Below, one piece after another: positions 1 through 10,779 of a stretch of 64,000 nt of DNA (position 1 is its first letter; the number at the start of each line of letters is the position of its first letter). The notes beneath the pieces were generated by a model, which did no database searches, was not told the DNA's origin, and was given only the letters and a program-made list of their open reading frames with translations. Made by a program: the position numbers and the translations under genes. The stretch lies in NCBI RefSeq assembly GCF_035046485.1, contig NC_085138.1:337974263-338038262 (forward strand), given 5' to 3'. Origin of the DNA: Aedes albopictus (lineage: Eukaryota; Arthropoda; Insecta; Diptera; Culicidae).

Positions 1-44
1 CCGCGGGCTGTGCTTTATGTAAAAATCAATGGCGCTTAAATTTA

Positions 45-941
45 CACAATTAAACGTTCCATAATAAATACAAAATTTCCCATAAATAATTCGAAAAATC
101 CCAGTGAAGAAACAGGGATGTGAGCAGTAATAAATTAAAAAAGTTCCATAAACAAATTAAAAAATGCATAAATAAATCAAAAGTTTCCATAAATAATTGA
201 TTTTTGAGTAATTAAAAAAGTCAAAAATGCAATGAATAAATCAACTGTTGCAATAAAAAAGCCATTTTTCCCACCAAATGCAGGAAAGTATGATGCAGTG
301 AAATGATGAATCGCACTTATATGACAGTATATAAGCTATCGCTCGTCGGACCTAAAAAAGGGATACCATCTATGTTTGCATTATACCGGGCAAATTCTTG
401 GATCTGTGGTTTGCCTAGAACCGAAACGATGAAGGTGCGGTGCATCGGATATCGGAAACTTCGGCGGCCTTCTGCCGCCTCAGTTCCTCAATCATCTATG
501 CGGCTTCGCCGCATGGTCTGTGTATTTTTTGGCTCAAAATGCATTTACGTTTATTGCTCGTTTTTTGACATTTATTGATAATGTTTTTTTTTTGTTTATT
601 GCACTTTTTGAATTATTTATTGCTTTTTCGATATTTTTTTATTGTGAATTTTCATATTTATTATGGAAATATCCGATTTATTTATGGAAAATTCGAAGTT
701 ATTTGGTGAGAAAAATGGCTTTTTTTATTGCAACAGTTGCTTTATTCATTGCATTTTTGACTTTTTTAATTGCTCAACAATCAATTATTTATGGAAAATT
801 TTTGATTTATTTATGCATTTCTTTATTTGTTTATGGAACTTTTGTAATTTATTACTGCTTACACCCCTGTTTCTTCACTGGGACTTTTGGAATTATTTAT
901 GAAGAATGATCACTTTCTTATGAGTCGTTTATATTTTAGGC
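45..941. mobile_element. AT-rich foldback element, copy 1
   Basis: Two AT-rich arms (about 47-300 and 520-930) are reverse complements of each other. They are built from loosely periodic TTTATTTATGGAA/TTTATTGCA-like words and surround a GC-richer core at about 330-545. The core carries two small perfect stems: GGCGGC/GCCGCC at 463-479 and ATGCGGC/GCCGCAT at 498-514. The same arms and core recur at 27040-28134, where the ends are sharp. Flanking AAATTTA at 38-44 and 942-948 is a possible target duplication; 8 of 9 bases match if it is extended. Long arms with 9-10 bp duplications resemble Mutator-like/foldback transposons, which is inference. No protein is encoded; open frames in the arms are artefacts of AT-rich repeats. 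Confidence 0.75.
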
Positions 942-948
942 AAATTTA

Positions 949-1780
949 AAACGCGATGGAATTTTGCGTTTATTTTAATGCTCCAAATATGTGCATCAAA
1001 ATAAACTTAAATTTACACTTTTATTTTAGCTCGCGAGCTTATCCGGCAAAAAGTTCTATTATTTCCTGTTACGGGAGTTGGGAAGGGAATAGTATCCGAT
1101 ATCTTCGGAGCAGCTCGCAAACTCATTTGATATGGTGCGAATCAGCTTTAAGCTGGAAGAATACGTTTTTATTACATTTTAGTTTTCATTTCACTTAAAC
1201 TACTTACATTTATCGGTTTCAAACATGTTTGTCCTCAGTCTCGTAATACCTTCGATGTACATATCTGTGATAGTAATTTTAGGTTGTATTTAATTCAATT
1301 AGATTTAGGTGGAATTTACTGTGATAGCTAGTTGTAAATTCATCAATTTCATTTTAACTGCACTAGTTTAACATTTTAGATGTATAGGATAAACTAGAAC
1401 GCTAATAAGGCGCGTTCCTAAGCTTTAACAAAACTTCTTTGCCACCGATGTTGCTGATCGGTGGGAAAATTATTAGCTAAGTCACGACTACTCTCTCTTT
1501 CTCTCATCAAACCTGACTCCTCACCTACTTTTGACATTTTGAAGATTGTGAGGATAGTTCCGCAGTGCTGCCAGCAACATTTCCAACTTTGTCATTACAT
1601 ATCTCAGAAACGCAAAGTGCTAGAGATTTGAAAGTTTGTGCTTTTCTTAATTGGAATGTTTATTTTCGACAAAAAATATAACAAAAAGATTTGGTGAGAG
1701 TCACTTTTTCGATTTTTGTCCGCCTGATATCTTTGGAAACATTTTTAAAGTGTCGGCCATGCCATCAAAACCTCAGCATG
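949..1780. other. No gene recognised
   Basis: AT-rich sequence without a credible coding frame, RNA gene or clear inverted repeat. CTTAAATTTACAC at 35-47 recurs at 1006-1018, on either side of the foldback element. The last part (about 1440-1780) may be the decayed 5' side of the LINE relic that follows. Confidence 0.4.
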
Positions 1781-3722
1781 ATCCACCAAGGGCTTGACGC
1801 ATTACCCGTGTCAACACCGAAACTCCATCAGAACAGAAGATAGAAAGAGCCATCCATAACATGAAATCTAACAGAGCCCCGGGGTCGATAGCATATCAGC
1901 TGAAATGCTCAAAGCTGGCCCCGTAGTATCTGCTCTGCAGAATTGCTGCATCAATTATTCTGCAATATATTGCAAAGCGCGATTTTTCCGTCCAACCAGA
2001 TGTAAGGCGTTTTAGTAAAGGTACCCAAAAAGAGTGATCTGACTACATACGATATTTGGGGGGGGGTTCATATTACCGTGTATCGTTCACAAAGTCCTCT
2101 GTAAAGTGATCCCTTACTGGAAACAGGAGAAGATTGACGCAGCTCTTCGCAAGCAGAATTTCGTGGCAGACGATCCTTTGTGAACCATATTGCCACGCTC
2201 CGCTATCATCTTGGCGAAAATTAATGAATTTTCAAGAGTCTCATTGATTACGAAAAAGTTTTACACCGTCTCAATCACGAAAACATGTGGGGAGCCCTCA
2301 GGTGCAAGGATGTCTCTGAGATAATCATCGGCCTCATTGAAGCACAGTACAGGGCATTTTCGTGCAGAGTACTGCACAACGGTGTCTTGTTCGATCCCAC
2401 GCGAGTCGTTGCTGGAGTGAAGCAAGAATGTTGTATACACTCACCGCTACTATTCCTCATCGTAATTGATGAGGTCCTGGTAGGTACGATTAATTGAGAA
2501 CCAAATCATGGGTTGCAGTGGCAGCCCATTATCATGGATCATCTAAATTACTTCGAACTGGCTGATGACGTTGCTCTCGTAGCTCAACGGCGCTGATATG
2601 CAGAGTAAGCTCGATGATCTTGACGATCCCCCTCGGTAGTCTTAACATAAACGTCAGCAAGACCAAATCATTTGATGTAAAGTAAACACGGTCAACCCTT
2701 CCAGCGTTACGGTAGCTGCCAGAGCAGGAGAAAATTGCTGAAGAATATCAAACTCAGGTTTGGAAAACCGAATACCCACAACCTGATTGGGATATTAAGA
2801 AGCCCTGCATAAGAGGTAAAATACCTAAAATAATAACTGGTGTATATTCTGCGCAGAACACGTGGATAATAACATCAGGCATGGCAATGCCTAAATAATA
2901 ATCGGCGATTTTTTCATACTAATAGCGATTTTTCCATAATTGAATAATACCTCAAGCAGTCCTCAACACCAAACCAACAACTCGTTGAGGTATTTACCTA
3001 CAAAATACCAAAATAAGTTATTTTCAATACCTGGGTAACCAATCAATACCTTGTCTTGGTATGATACCTGCTGCAGTTATTGTCAGTTATTCGTTCCTGC
3101 TCGAGTGGGCAAGCAGTGGGGAATGTTGAAAGCTTCCAATATCTTGGTAGTCAAATGCCGGTCGATGGTAGTACCAAGATCGACAAAGGTGTACGGATAA
3201 AGGAGGCGAGGGCTTCATTTGCGAATTCAAGAAATGTATGGAAAACAATTAGATTACTCGGCGCACCAAAATCCGAAATTACACCTCGAACATGAAATCT
3301 GTGATGTTGTACGCCAGTGAAACCTGGTGTGTATCAGTGAAGAACACTGAACGGCTGCAGGTCTTCATCAATAGATGCCTGCGGTATATGATTCGTGCAT
3401 GGTGGCCTCACAATTGGATCTCCAACGTGGAGCTGCATCGCCGATGTCATCAAAAGCTGATAGCGACAGAAATTCGGGAGCGAAAGTGGAGGTGGATCGG
3501 TCACACTCTACGCAGCGAAAACGAAATCGGCAAGAAATCGTTAGATTGAAACCCAGCAGGACATTGCACAGAGGCAGGTTCAGATGTTCATGGCGGCGCA
3601 GCCTCCACAAAAAAAAGAAAAGGAAGTCGACAAAAATTTGTCCGGGCCACAGGTCAAGGCAATGGCCAACATTTAGTCTCACTGATTTTCTCGCCCCATT
3701 TGAACGGTCACTATGCACTTAA
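1781..3722 (+). pseudogene. Degenerate LINE reverse transcriptase relic
   Basis: Translated pieces on the plus strand, in shifting frames, read as a non-LTR retrotransposon reverse transcriptase. They include an NRAPGxDxISAEMLKAGP-like segment (about 1860-1925), the palm stretch with SPLLFLIVIDEVLVG (2285-2497), an ELADDVALVA active-site motif carrying the catalytic Asp pair (about 2555-2590), FQYLGSQMPVDG (about 3130-3170), YASETWCVSV, and a C-terminal ELHRRCHQK/RKWRWIGHTLR stretch (3292-3549). Stops and frameshifts are frequent, and a TIR element interrupts it at 2721-3104. The endonuclease half is not recognisable. The clade is not resolved. It is an ancient dead copy. Confidence 0.8.
2721..3104. 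mobile_element. Small TIR element (GAGCAG family) inside the LINE relic
   Basis: The reading that ends in VTVAA... at about 2720 resumes as GQAVGNVESFQYLGS at about 3105, so roughly 384 bp interrupt the reverse transcriptase. The ends are imperfect inverted repeats (AGAGCAGGAGAAAAT on the left; the right end reads TCGAGCAGGAACGAATAAC on the minus strand). They resemble the CCGAGCAGAGG ends of the elements at 13181-14123 and 39600-40665. The interior is AT-rich, with AATAACTT and AATACC words in both orientations. No target duplication is clear. Confidence 0.55.
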
Positions 3723-4655
3723 TTTTACGCCATCTCACGGTACATATTTACTAACATATTTTCCAGTTCCATGAGAAACTGGGGTCGATCACCGCCCGCA
3801 TGCTTGCCCGCCAGCCTGTGATGACCGGATGGATACACACAGCACAACGGCCACATGTTTACCATCTGTATGCTGTTAACTGCCTCTGCGGAAAACAATT
3901 TTCCCAGTAGTCCGACACTGACTGGTTGTACCTACCCTACCTAGTAGGTAGGTGCCTTTTAGATCTGTATTCAACAGGCACAACAGCTCAACAACGGAGT
4001 TCATTTGCCGGGAGGAAAACAATTTCCAACCGGAACCGAACCAAACGGCAAACGGCCGACAACAACGCGAACGACGATTGGCGAGTTGGTGACAGTTGAA
4101 ATTGAATTTCCCCGGAAAATCACTGCCACGAATGTCTATTTGGACTGGGGAATTGAATTGGCAATGGGAGTGTAATTAAGTGCATTCTAGCTTGAATTTC
4201 CGGAAGGTTTCAAATGTTTCTCTGGATTGTAATTCTTAGGAGTTTCCACACAAATCTAACAGACGTGAAGATTTAAGTACAAGTATCTGAGAGATTATGA
4301 TGTCTAAATGACAAATACTCGCAGTATAGCAACCAACAGATAACTGCCAGCGCTAAATCTATTTAAATGGAATACTTTTTATCAGGTTTACTTTCTGCAA
4401 TGAAGCAGCAAGAAGGTTGAAATAGCAAAAATCTCGACCATCTCAACGGGCGTAAACAGAGTGAAGCAACTTTCTAGATTAAGTTGAATGCAATAAACAC
4501 TCTACTGTGCTCCACTCTGTCCTGAAGGACGGGAAATCGTTTAAAACTCTTCCTGTTTGCGCAGTGAAACCCGATGCAAATATTCATCTAGTTGATGTAA
4601 TTTCTGCTCTTCCATCAACTTACATGAAAAACTTCATGTAGCCAGTACTTTTTTT
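3723..4655. other. No gene recognised
   Basis: Moderately GC-balanced sequence (3770-4200) of host-like composition, followed by AT-rich sequence. I see no credible coding frame, splice-anchored exon or RNA gene. Confidence 0.35.
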
Positions 4656-4668
4656 CTCGTCTGTTCGT

Positions 4669-4755
4669 CTCTCTTCTCTTCTCTTCTCTTCTCTTCTCTT
4701 CTCTTCTCTTCTCTTCTCTTCTCTTCTTTCCTATTCTCTTCTCTTCTCTTATAAT
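4669..4755. repeat. (TCTTC)n microsatellite
   Basis: Pentanucleotide run of TCTTC/CTCTT over about 85 bp with a few substitutions near its end. The minus-strand open frame through it (REEKRREEK-type) is a by-product of the repeat. Confidence 0.95.
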
Positions 4756-4759
4756 TTCT

Positions 4760-5035
4760 TGTCCTCTGTTGATCTTTTCTTCACTTAAACTTTTCTCTTT
4801 TTTTATATATTTCAAATCCTCCTTTCATTTTTGTCTCTGCTGTTTTATCAGTACCTACAAAAGATTTTTGCACCACCACGTTTTTCTCGGGTATCCCTCC
4901 GTCGTAATTTTAATGAGCAAAATCCTTCAAAGGGAAACGAAGAGCAGCTCAACCTCCACAAGTTCCGCTTTCTTCGAGCGATCATCTCGCAAAGGATATT
5001 TTCCGCTTAAGCATACAACACTCAACGCCATCACC

Positions 5036-5067
<32 letters not shown>

Positions 5068-5734
5068 ACCCAACAGCAGCACTAACAAGCACCATTTTAA
5101 CCCGGCTATCTGCACCAAAGTTCTAATCAAGTCGAAAAAGTTTGAATTGCGTTCGTCAGTTTAGCATAATTTTCTTGTAGGGGCTCCCCTTTTCTCACCG
5201 CCCAGTCACTTGATGTTTTCCTGGAAGTATAATGTGGTACTGATTTTGTTGTCAGAAACATCTTAGCGCGTGGAACTTTCTAACATGTGCTGAGTGACTT
5301 TTCTCGAAAAAGTGTGGGAATTGTTATGGAACAGATTTATTTTTGGCTTCGAAACTCTGGAGGGGGGCAGATGTGAGATTGTCAAAAATTTCACGAAGTA
5401 ACGTAACAGCCAATAAAGTTTGTGAAGCATTAGTCTGAAAAAAAGGGGTTGGTGAATTGTCTGTCCTTCAACTAAAAATGTGGGAAAATATAAGAGAAAC
5501 CTCATTTACATACTAGAATCGTGAATGAAATGGTATAGTGAGGAAATTGGAAACTATATTCCGCGGTGAGGCGAAAGTGAATCAGTACTGAGGAAGAGTC
5601 GAGAAAAGTCGAAAAACTGTACACTTCTTCAACATATGCCCCTATATTGATCCTACGTCAAAACAGATGATTGAGAACTGTTGTACCCTTTGTTTTTTGT
5701 TGTCTTACTTACTCATTTTTTGTCATCATTACTC
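4760..5734. other. No gene recognised; contains a (CAA)n tract
   Basis: Mixed sequence without a supported gene. A (CAA)n run lies at about 5035-5067, where the open frame on the plus strand is mostly poly-Asn. The frame at 4769-5164 has low-complexity composition, no recognisable domain and no sign of conservation, so I do not call it a gene. Confidence 0.4.
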
Positions 5735-8145
5735 ATTTCACGGGTTTCCGCAGAAATTCCTACCAAAATTACTCTTGGAATTCCTTACAGGATTCTACAG
5801 GAAATTCATTAAAGAATTGCTACATAGACTTATGCTTGTATTCCTTTATATATTTCTTCAACATTTGTGAAGGAATTCCTTCCGAAATTTTGTATTTTTT
5901 ATCCATGAGATTCACTTAGGATTTTTTGCGAGTACTTTTCTAGAAATTTCTGAAGAAATCCTTTCAGAAATTCAAAAATTCTTCAAGAAACTTTTTCACA
6001 AATTATTGCATGGATTTCTCCAGAAGTACCTCCATGTATTACTCAATTTATTCAGGGATTTTTTCGGGCATTTATTTGGAAACTTCTCTAGGAATTCTCA
6101 AGAAATTCTTTTGGAAGTTCCTTCACACAATGCTTTGCATTTATTTGGACCTTCCTTCAGGGACTCTTTAAGAATTATTTTTACAAGAATCTCAATAATT
6201 CCTGCAGAAGTTACTCCAGAAATCATTCCTAAGCTTTTTCCAAAAAAATCTTTAAGGATGTTTTCTATAAATACTTGCAGAGGGATCTCCAGTTTTTCTC
6301 TATATTATTTCTTAAATTTCTTCAAAGTTTCATTTTTTTTTAATTTTTCAGCGGTTTTCTAAAAAATCTTACAGTATTTTTGTTGTTGTTTCTGCAGGAT
6401 TACTTACATAAATTTCTCAAAGAAGTAGTTAAAGGATTCTTGTGTACAAATCCCTTCAGATGTTGTATAATTTTTTTTCCGAAAATTCCTTCAGAGGTAT
6501 CTCCAGGTGTTCTTTAAAGGAGTTCTTCAGAAAATTTTCCAGCGATCCCTCAGAAATTTATTGTGGGAAGGAAAGAAGAATTTCACCAGTACCTTTGTCT
6601 GCGATTTCAAGGTTTTTTCAAAGCTTCCTTCTGGAATTCCTCTACGGTTTTTTACAGGAGTCCCTCTAGAAGTTGCCCAAGCATTTTTCCATGGAATTAT
6701 TTGCAGAGTTCTTCCATAAGTCTCTCATATTTTTTTCTGAGAATAATAGAGGGTATCTTAAGGTGTTTCTTCGAATATTCTCCTAGGTATTTTCCAGAGC
6801 ATTCATCCAGGAATTGCCCAAGCAATAACTTAAGAAATTGCTTTAGGATTTTTTTTTTCAAGAACTCCTAAAAAAATCAAGAATTTCTTTTACCAGTTTT
6901 CTCCAGGTATCTCCAGGAGTTTTTAAAGGATTTCAAGATTTGTTTTAAGGGATGTCAGGACTCTTTTGAAGAATTTCTTGGAAAGATCCTCCAAACATTT
7001 CTTAGAAATTTCTTAAGGTAAGTATTTATTTTCACAATTTCTGAAAATTCCCTAGAGGAATGTCTTATCAAATTCTGCAGTGATTTCTGAAGAAATCCGA
7101 GCAAATATTTCTGATTAAACCACAAAAGCAGTTTTTAAAATAAACTTGTAAGAATTTTCTCAGAAATTACTGAAGGAAATTCGAAAAGAAATCTTCGAGA
7201 CACGGTGGGAAGAATTTTGGAAGCAATCCCTGTAGGATTTGAAGAGAAGTTTTTCATAAAAATATCTAAAAACTCCTTGGAAAAAGTTTCGAAGAAATCC
7301 CTTCTTTCCTAAGAAATCCCTAAAATATTGAGAAAGTCTCTGGAAATAAAACATATCCTCTCGAAAGAATGCCAGCAGATTTTATTGAAAGAAACCCATT
7401 AGGAATTACTGAAGAAATCTTCAGTAGAATTCCTTCTAAAATCTCAGGAAGCATTTTGGAATGAAACTATGGAGGAATCCCAGGAAAATATCTGAAGGAA
7501 TCTCAGGAGGACTTTCCTAAGAACTTCCTGAATAAAAGAAGAAAGCTCTTCAATTAAAAACTATGAAAATGCTCAAAGGACACTAAGTTGAAGAGAGGCG
7601 GCCCAAGTTCCAATGGAAACATAGAGCCATTAAGAAGAAGAAGAATAAGACATGAAAAATCCTTGCATGGAAAATTCTTGAAGGATTGTACAAGTTCAAA
7701 ATTATTGGTAAAATTTCTGAGGCAATTATGTATGAAATTCCTAATGGAACTCTTGGAGAATCGCTTGATGATATCATTTATAACAATTCCAAGAAAATAC
7801 TTGAATAAATTCTGAACGAATCTTTGAAGAAACCGCAAGAGAATTTGAAGGATGAAGTACAAAATAAAGTTATGGAAACAATTCTGAAGAAAGTTTGCCA
7901 GATATCTCTAAAGGCATCTTTTAATGCATTCTTTTAGGATTTTGAATAAAACCTTGGAAGAATTCCTAAAACAATCTCTAGAAAAACCTCAAAAGTTATC
8001 CTCGACATTTTCAAATAAATAAAACAAGGAATGCTTAATCCTATTGATTAAACTTTCCAAGGAGTTTCTCACAATATCCTTTTAAAATTCTAAAAAATCT
8101 TTGGATTATTTACAAGAGATTTTTTGGAAATAATACATAAGGGAA
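5735..8145. repeat. AATTCC-rich degenerate array, copy A, with internal orientation switch
   Basis: Long run of quasi-periodic words such as GGAATTCCT, CAGAAATTTCTC and TTCCTCCAGG, spaced about 20-30 bp. From 5735 to about 7100 the plus strand shows the T/C-rich orientation (TTCCTTCAG). From about 7140 it shows the reverse complement (CTGAAGGAA), so the block could form a large imperfect hairpin. Anchors CATGTATTACTC (6033) and CCAGTAC (6586) recur at 11396 and 11950, the same 5363-5364 offset. This block and 10780-13055 are therefore collinear copies of a larger repeat, not independent satellites. Open frames are chance results of low stop frequency. Confidence 0.8.
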
Positions 8146-8292
8146 CATCCATAAATGATGGAGCTTTTTAGGGGGAAGGGGAGTCTGGGATTGTGTGACG
8201 AGACATGTATTAGGTAAGGAAAAATATGCTAGGAGGGGGAAGGGGGGGAGGGTAAAAATTGGCAAAAAAAATGCCACGTCATTTATGGACGC
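8146..8292. mobile_element. C/G-run MITE with TCCATAAATGA termini
   Basis: About 147 bp inserted in the AATTCC array. The left end is CATCCATAAATGATG and the right end reads CGTCCATAAATGACG on the minus strand. The interior has G-runs (GGGGGAAGGGG, AGGGGGAAGGGGGGGAGGG). The layout matches the short elements at 14718-14885 and 35596-35777. Confidence 0.6.
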
Positions 8293-8530
8293 TTTCTAAA
8301 CAATCCTTGGAAAAACTCCCTTTTAAATTCTTGAAGCGATTCTTGAAGAATTCCCGATAGATATCCTCTATGAAATCTAAGCTTTGCATTAATCATTTAA
8401 AGGATGCTTTATGGCATGCTTAAAAAATCCTGATGAACATGGCAAAATAGTCTTAGGAGGTATTCCTGAAGGAATCCTTGGAAAAATTTCTTATGAAATT
8501 GTTTGATTTCTTTTAAGATAGGGTGTCTCT
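8293..8530. repeat. AATTCC array remainder
   Basis: Continuation of the A/G-rich orientation of the array (TTCTTGAAGAATTCCC, CCTGAAGGAATCCTTGG) after the MITE. Confidence 0.6.
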
Positions 8531-8573
8531 TCCTTTACTAACATAAGACGGGTAGTTCTTATTGACCTTGGTA

Positions 8574-8792
8574 TAGACTCACTAAAAGTATTGCAACAAT
8601 ATTGCATCACATTGACTCACCTCGATATCTCCGAAACTTGAAGACTTACAAAGATACTGTCTTCAGCAAAGTTATTCAGAAGCCCAAGAGCAACAACTTT
8701 CTGAAGGCGGTATTTTTGTAGGTGTTTTGGTTTTAGAGATATCGAAGTGAGTCAGGGTGATGCAACATTGTTGCAATACTTTTTGTGAGTAT
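8574..8792. mobile_element. ~220-bp MITE with ~60-bp terminal inverted repeats
   Basis: The left arm (AGACTCACTAAAAGTATTGC onward) is closely matched by the reverse complement of the right arm (...GCAATACTTTTTGTGAGT). Both contain the ATTGCAACAATNTTGCATCAC and GACTCAC(C/T)TCGATATCTC segments. TA dinucleotides at both ends suggest a TA target. The right end abuts the 1.36 kb element starting at 8791. Confidence 0.7.
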
Positions 8793-10152
8793 ACCGTCGA
8801 TGGGGGTGACAATGGGTCTGGGGGGTGAGATTGGGTCAAAACAGAGAAACGTAAAATTTGAAATAGCTCAATAACTATCGATAATTTATATTGAAAACTT
8901 TATATTATTTCAAAGGGGAGATGTTTTTACACGTCATGATGCAGAATAAGATGTTTTGCAATAATCGTTTTTTGTTAAATTTGTGGCTAAATTTATATGA
9001 TGAAACTACTAGTAAATCACTCTGAAAAAATTTCTCCTTCGTAATGTTTAATACAAGTACCAAACCAAAAATTTTCTTATAAGTGGTTAGCTGTAGGTAT
9101 TACCTGGTTGATGTAATAAAAAAGCGGGCTGTCATTGCTCTTTTTATTTAAAAACTTAATATTTTCGACCCTATGTCTAAATATTAAGAATGGGGGTGAG
9201 ATTGGGTCAAGCAAGTTATCGAGTGCACATAACCTTAACTAAAAATTCAATTTGTTATCCATTCCCCATTTGACGTTAGAGTGGTGCCATGTTTACCGTA
9301 TTTTCACTAAAACACGCTTTCTTTCAAAAATATGTCGAGAAGCGTCAAACGAGTGTGTTAATACGTTTAGTGCCTAAAATCATTTATAACAATACACACA
9401 TGCGTGTGGACAGCTCCTCTAATCATCAGCTAATCTTTAGTGTACTGCGATATCGGATGCTCACAAAATAGACTTAACATAATATTTGAACGACCCTCTA
9501 TCTTGAAATGGAGCGATTTGCTTTAGCAATATAGAGGCCAATGATCAAGTACATAAGAGTTTATAACGGAGGGTTTGGTTAGACATTTCTTATGCAGTAT
9601 ACAAAAACTAGCATGTTTTTTTTTACAATCAATCTTTCATTCTTTCTTCGTCCCTCCCTCATTGTAATTTCTCCTCCTCTCATGGAGGTTGAAACTCTTA
9701 ATGAGGATGATTATGATGGCTGAAAATGATGATACAGTATACAAAAGTTATTTTATAAAAATTTCGACCATTTTTTCCGATGTATTAGCCCTTTTAAGTG
9801 GATTAATCATCTTTTAAAATTACCTAAGCTTTTATTTGTCATGATAACATTGTGTTTAAAGTAGGTTTACTATATATGATCAATAAAATTAATTTATATT
9901 CTTAGATAGGTGATTTCGTATACTTTGACCCATTCTCATCCCCTCTAAGGGGTGAGATTGGGTCAATTTTCAATCATTTGTAGTTTACTAAGCAATCCAT
10001 ATAACATGATACTTTCTTGCTAAACTATCATTACCACATAGGAGAGTATACATACCAAATAAAAAGTTACTCCGACTTCAATTGCATTTGTTATTTAACA
10101 AACAATCTTTGAGTTTCGTTTTTTGACCCATTCTCACCCCCAACGACGGTAT
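8791..10152. mobile_element. 1.36-kb TIR element, copy A
   Basis: Starts ATACCGTCGATGGGGGTGA and ends with the near-perfect inverse (TCACCCCCAACGACGGTAT), about 28 bp of terminal inverted repeat including AATGGGTC. A second collinear copy of almost the same length is at 49697-51055. The motif GGGGTGAGATTGGGTCA, or its reverse complement, is iterated inside the element near the left end, at about 9183-9200, at about 9930-9965 and at the right end. Transposase-binding iterons are laid out this way. No transposase is encoded, so it is probably a non-autonomous DNA transposon of unknown superfamily. Confidence 0.8.
9289..9471 (+). CDS. Small open frame in the 1.36-kb TIR element, copy A
   Basis: 60-codon frame. 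Its last ~40 codons (RLVPKI...HQLIF.VL.YR.LTK, then stop) align with a frame ending at the matching stop in the other copy (50242-50376). A one-base indel separates the N-terminal parts. No family is recognised. It may be a decayed exon of a transposase or plain chance, and I give low confidence that it is translated. Confidence 0.25.
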   Translation: MFTVFSLKHAFFQKYVEKRQTSVLIRLVPKIIYNNTHMRVDSSSNHQLIFSVLRYRMLTK

Positions 10153-10779
10153 ACTTATGACGGGTAGTGTACGCTCTCATTATCATCTTACTGAAACAAA
10201 AAAGGAATGAAGCGCTTTTTGTTTTGTTTTTGTTAGACGTGGTAAAATAAATTAAGGAATCAATCGGTGCCACAATCGCATTGTTTCGAATAGAGTGAAT
10301 TTGAGATCGTAAGATTACTAAGGACACGGTAACCATACCAGGAAACCTCAGAGAAATGTTTATACGGATTTTTGGAGAAATTTCTGGAGAAAATATTGAC
10401 TGAGATGCTTGATGTAAACTACGAATGATTTTGCAAAAAGTTTCGAAAATGTTGTGGAAAGAAATTTATCAAATAATTTTATCAAAAATCACAATAGACA
10501 TTTTTGGAAAAGTTCATAGAGAAATTCTAGCGAAAAATTCTGAAGGAATCTCTAGGGAAACTCCTCGAGGAGGTAGACTATGCATTTTTTATGAAAAAGT
10601 GAACCGTTCAGTGGGATTAGGAATACGAACAATTTTTAAAACTTTGGTTGTAGAGCTGCAATCTTTTTGAAGTTTGGAATGTTTATTCTGTAGCTAGTAT
10701 ACTTTCACATTATACAAAAAAGTTCGATTCTTTTTATCCCCGCAAGGTATGTAACCCTTTATGATTCCTTAGGGCATTC
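10153..10779. repeat. Unassigned sequence with a short AATTCC-like block
   Basis: 10153-10330 shows nothing recognisable. 10331-10570 has GAGAAATTTCTGGAGAAA-type words of the A/G-rich orientation. 10571-10779 is unassigned. GACGGGTAGT occurs at 10159-10168 and also at 8548-8557, flanking the two elements between them. Confidence 0.35.

Noticed and set aside
520..909. 129-codon hydrophobic open frame resembling a membrane protein
   Set aside because: Encoded by the AT-rich arm of the foldback element; the hydrophobicity comes from TTT/ATT codons and the frame is broken in the other copies.
4615..4815. KREEKRREEK coiled-coil-like frame
   Set aside because: Translation of the (TCTTC)n microsatellite.
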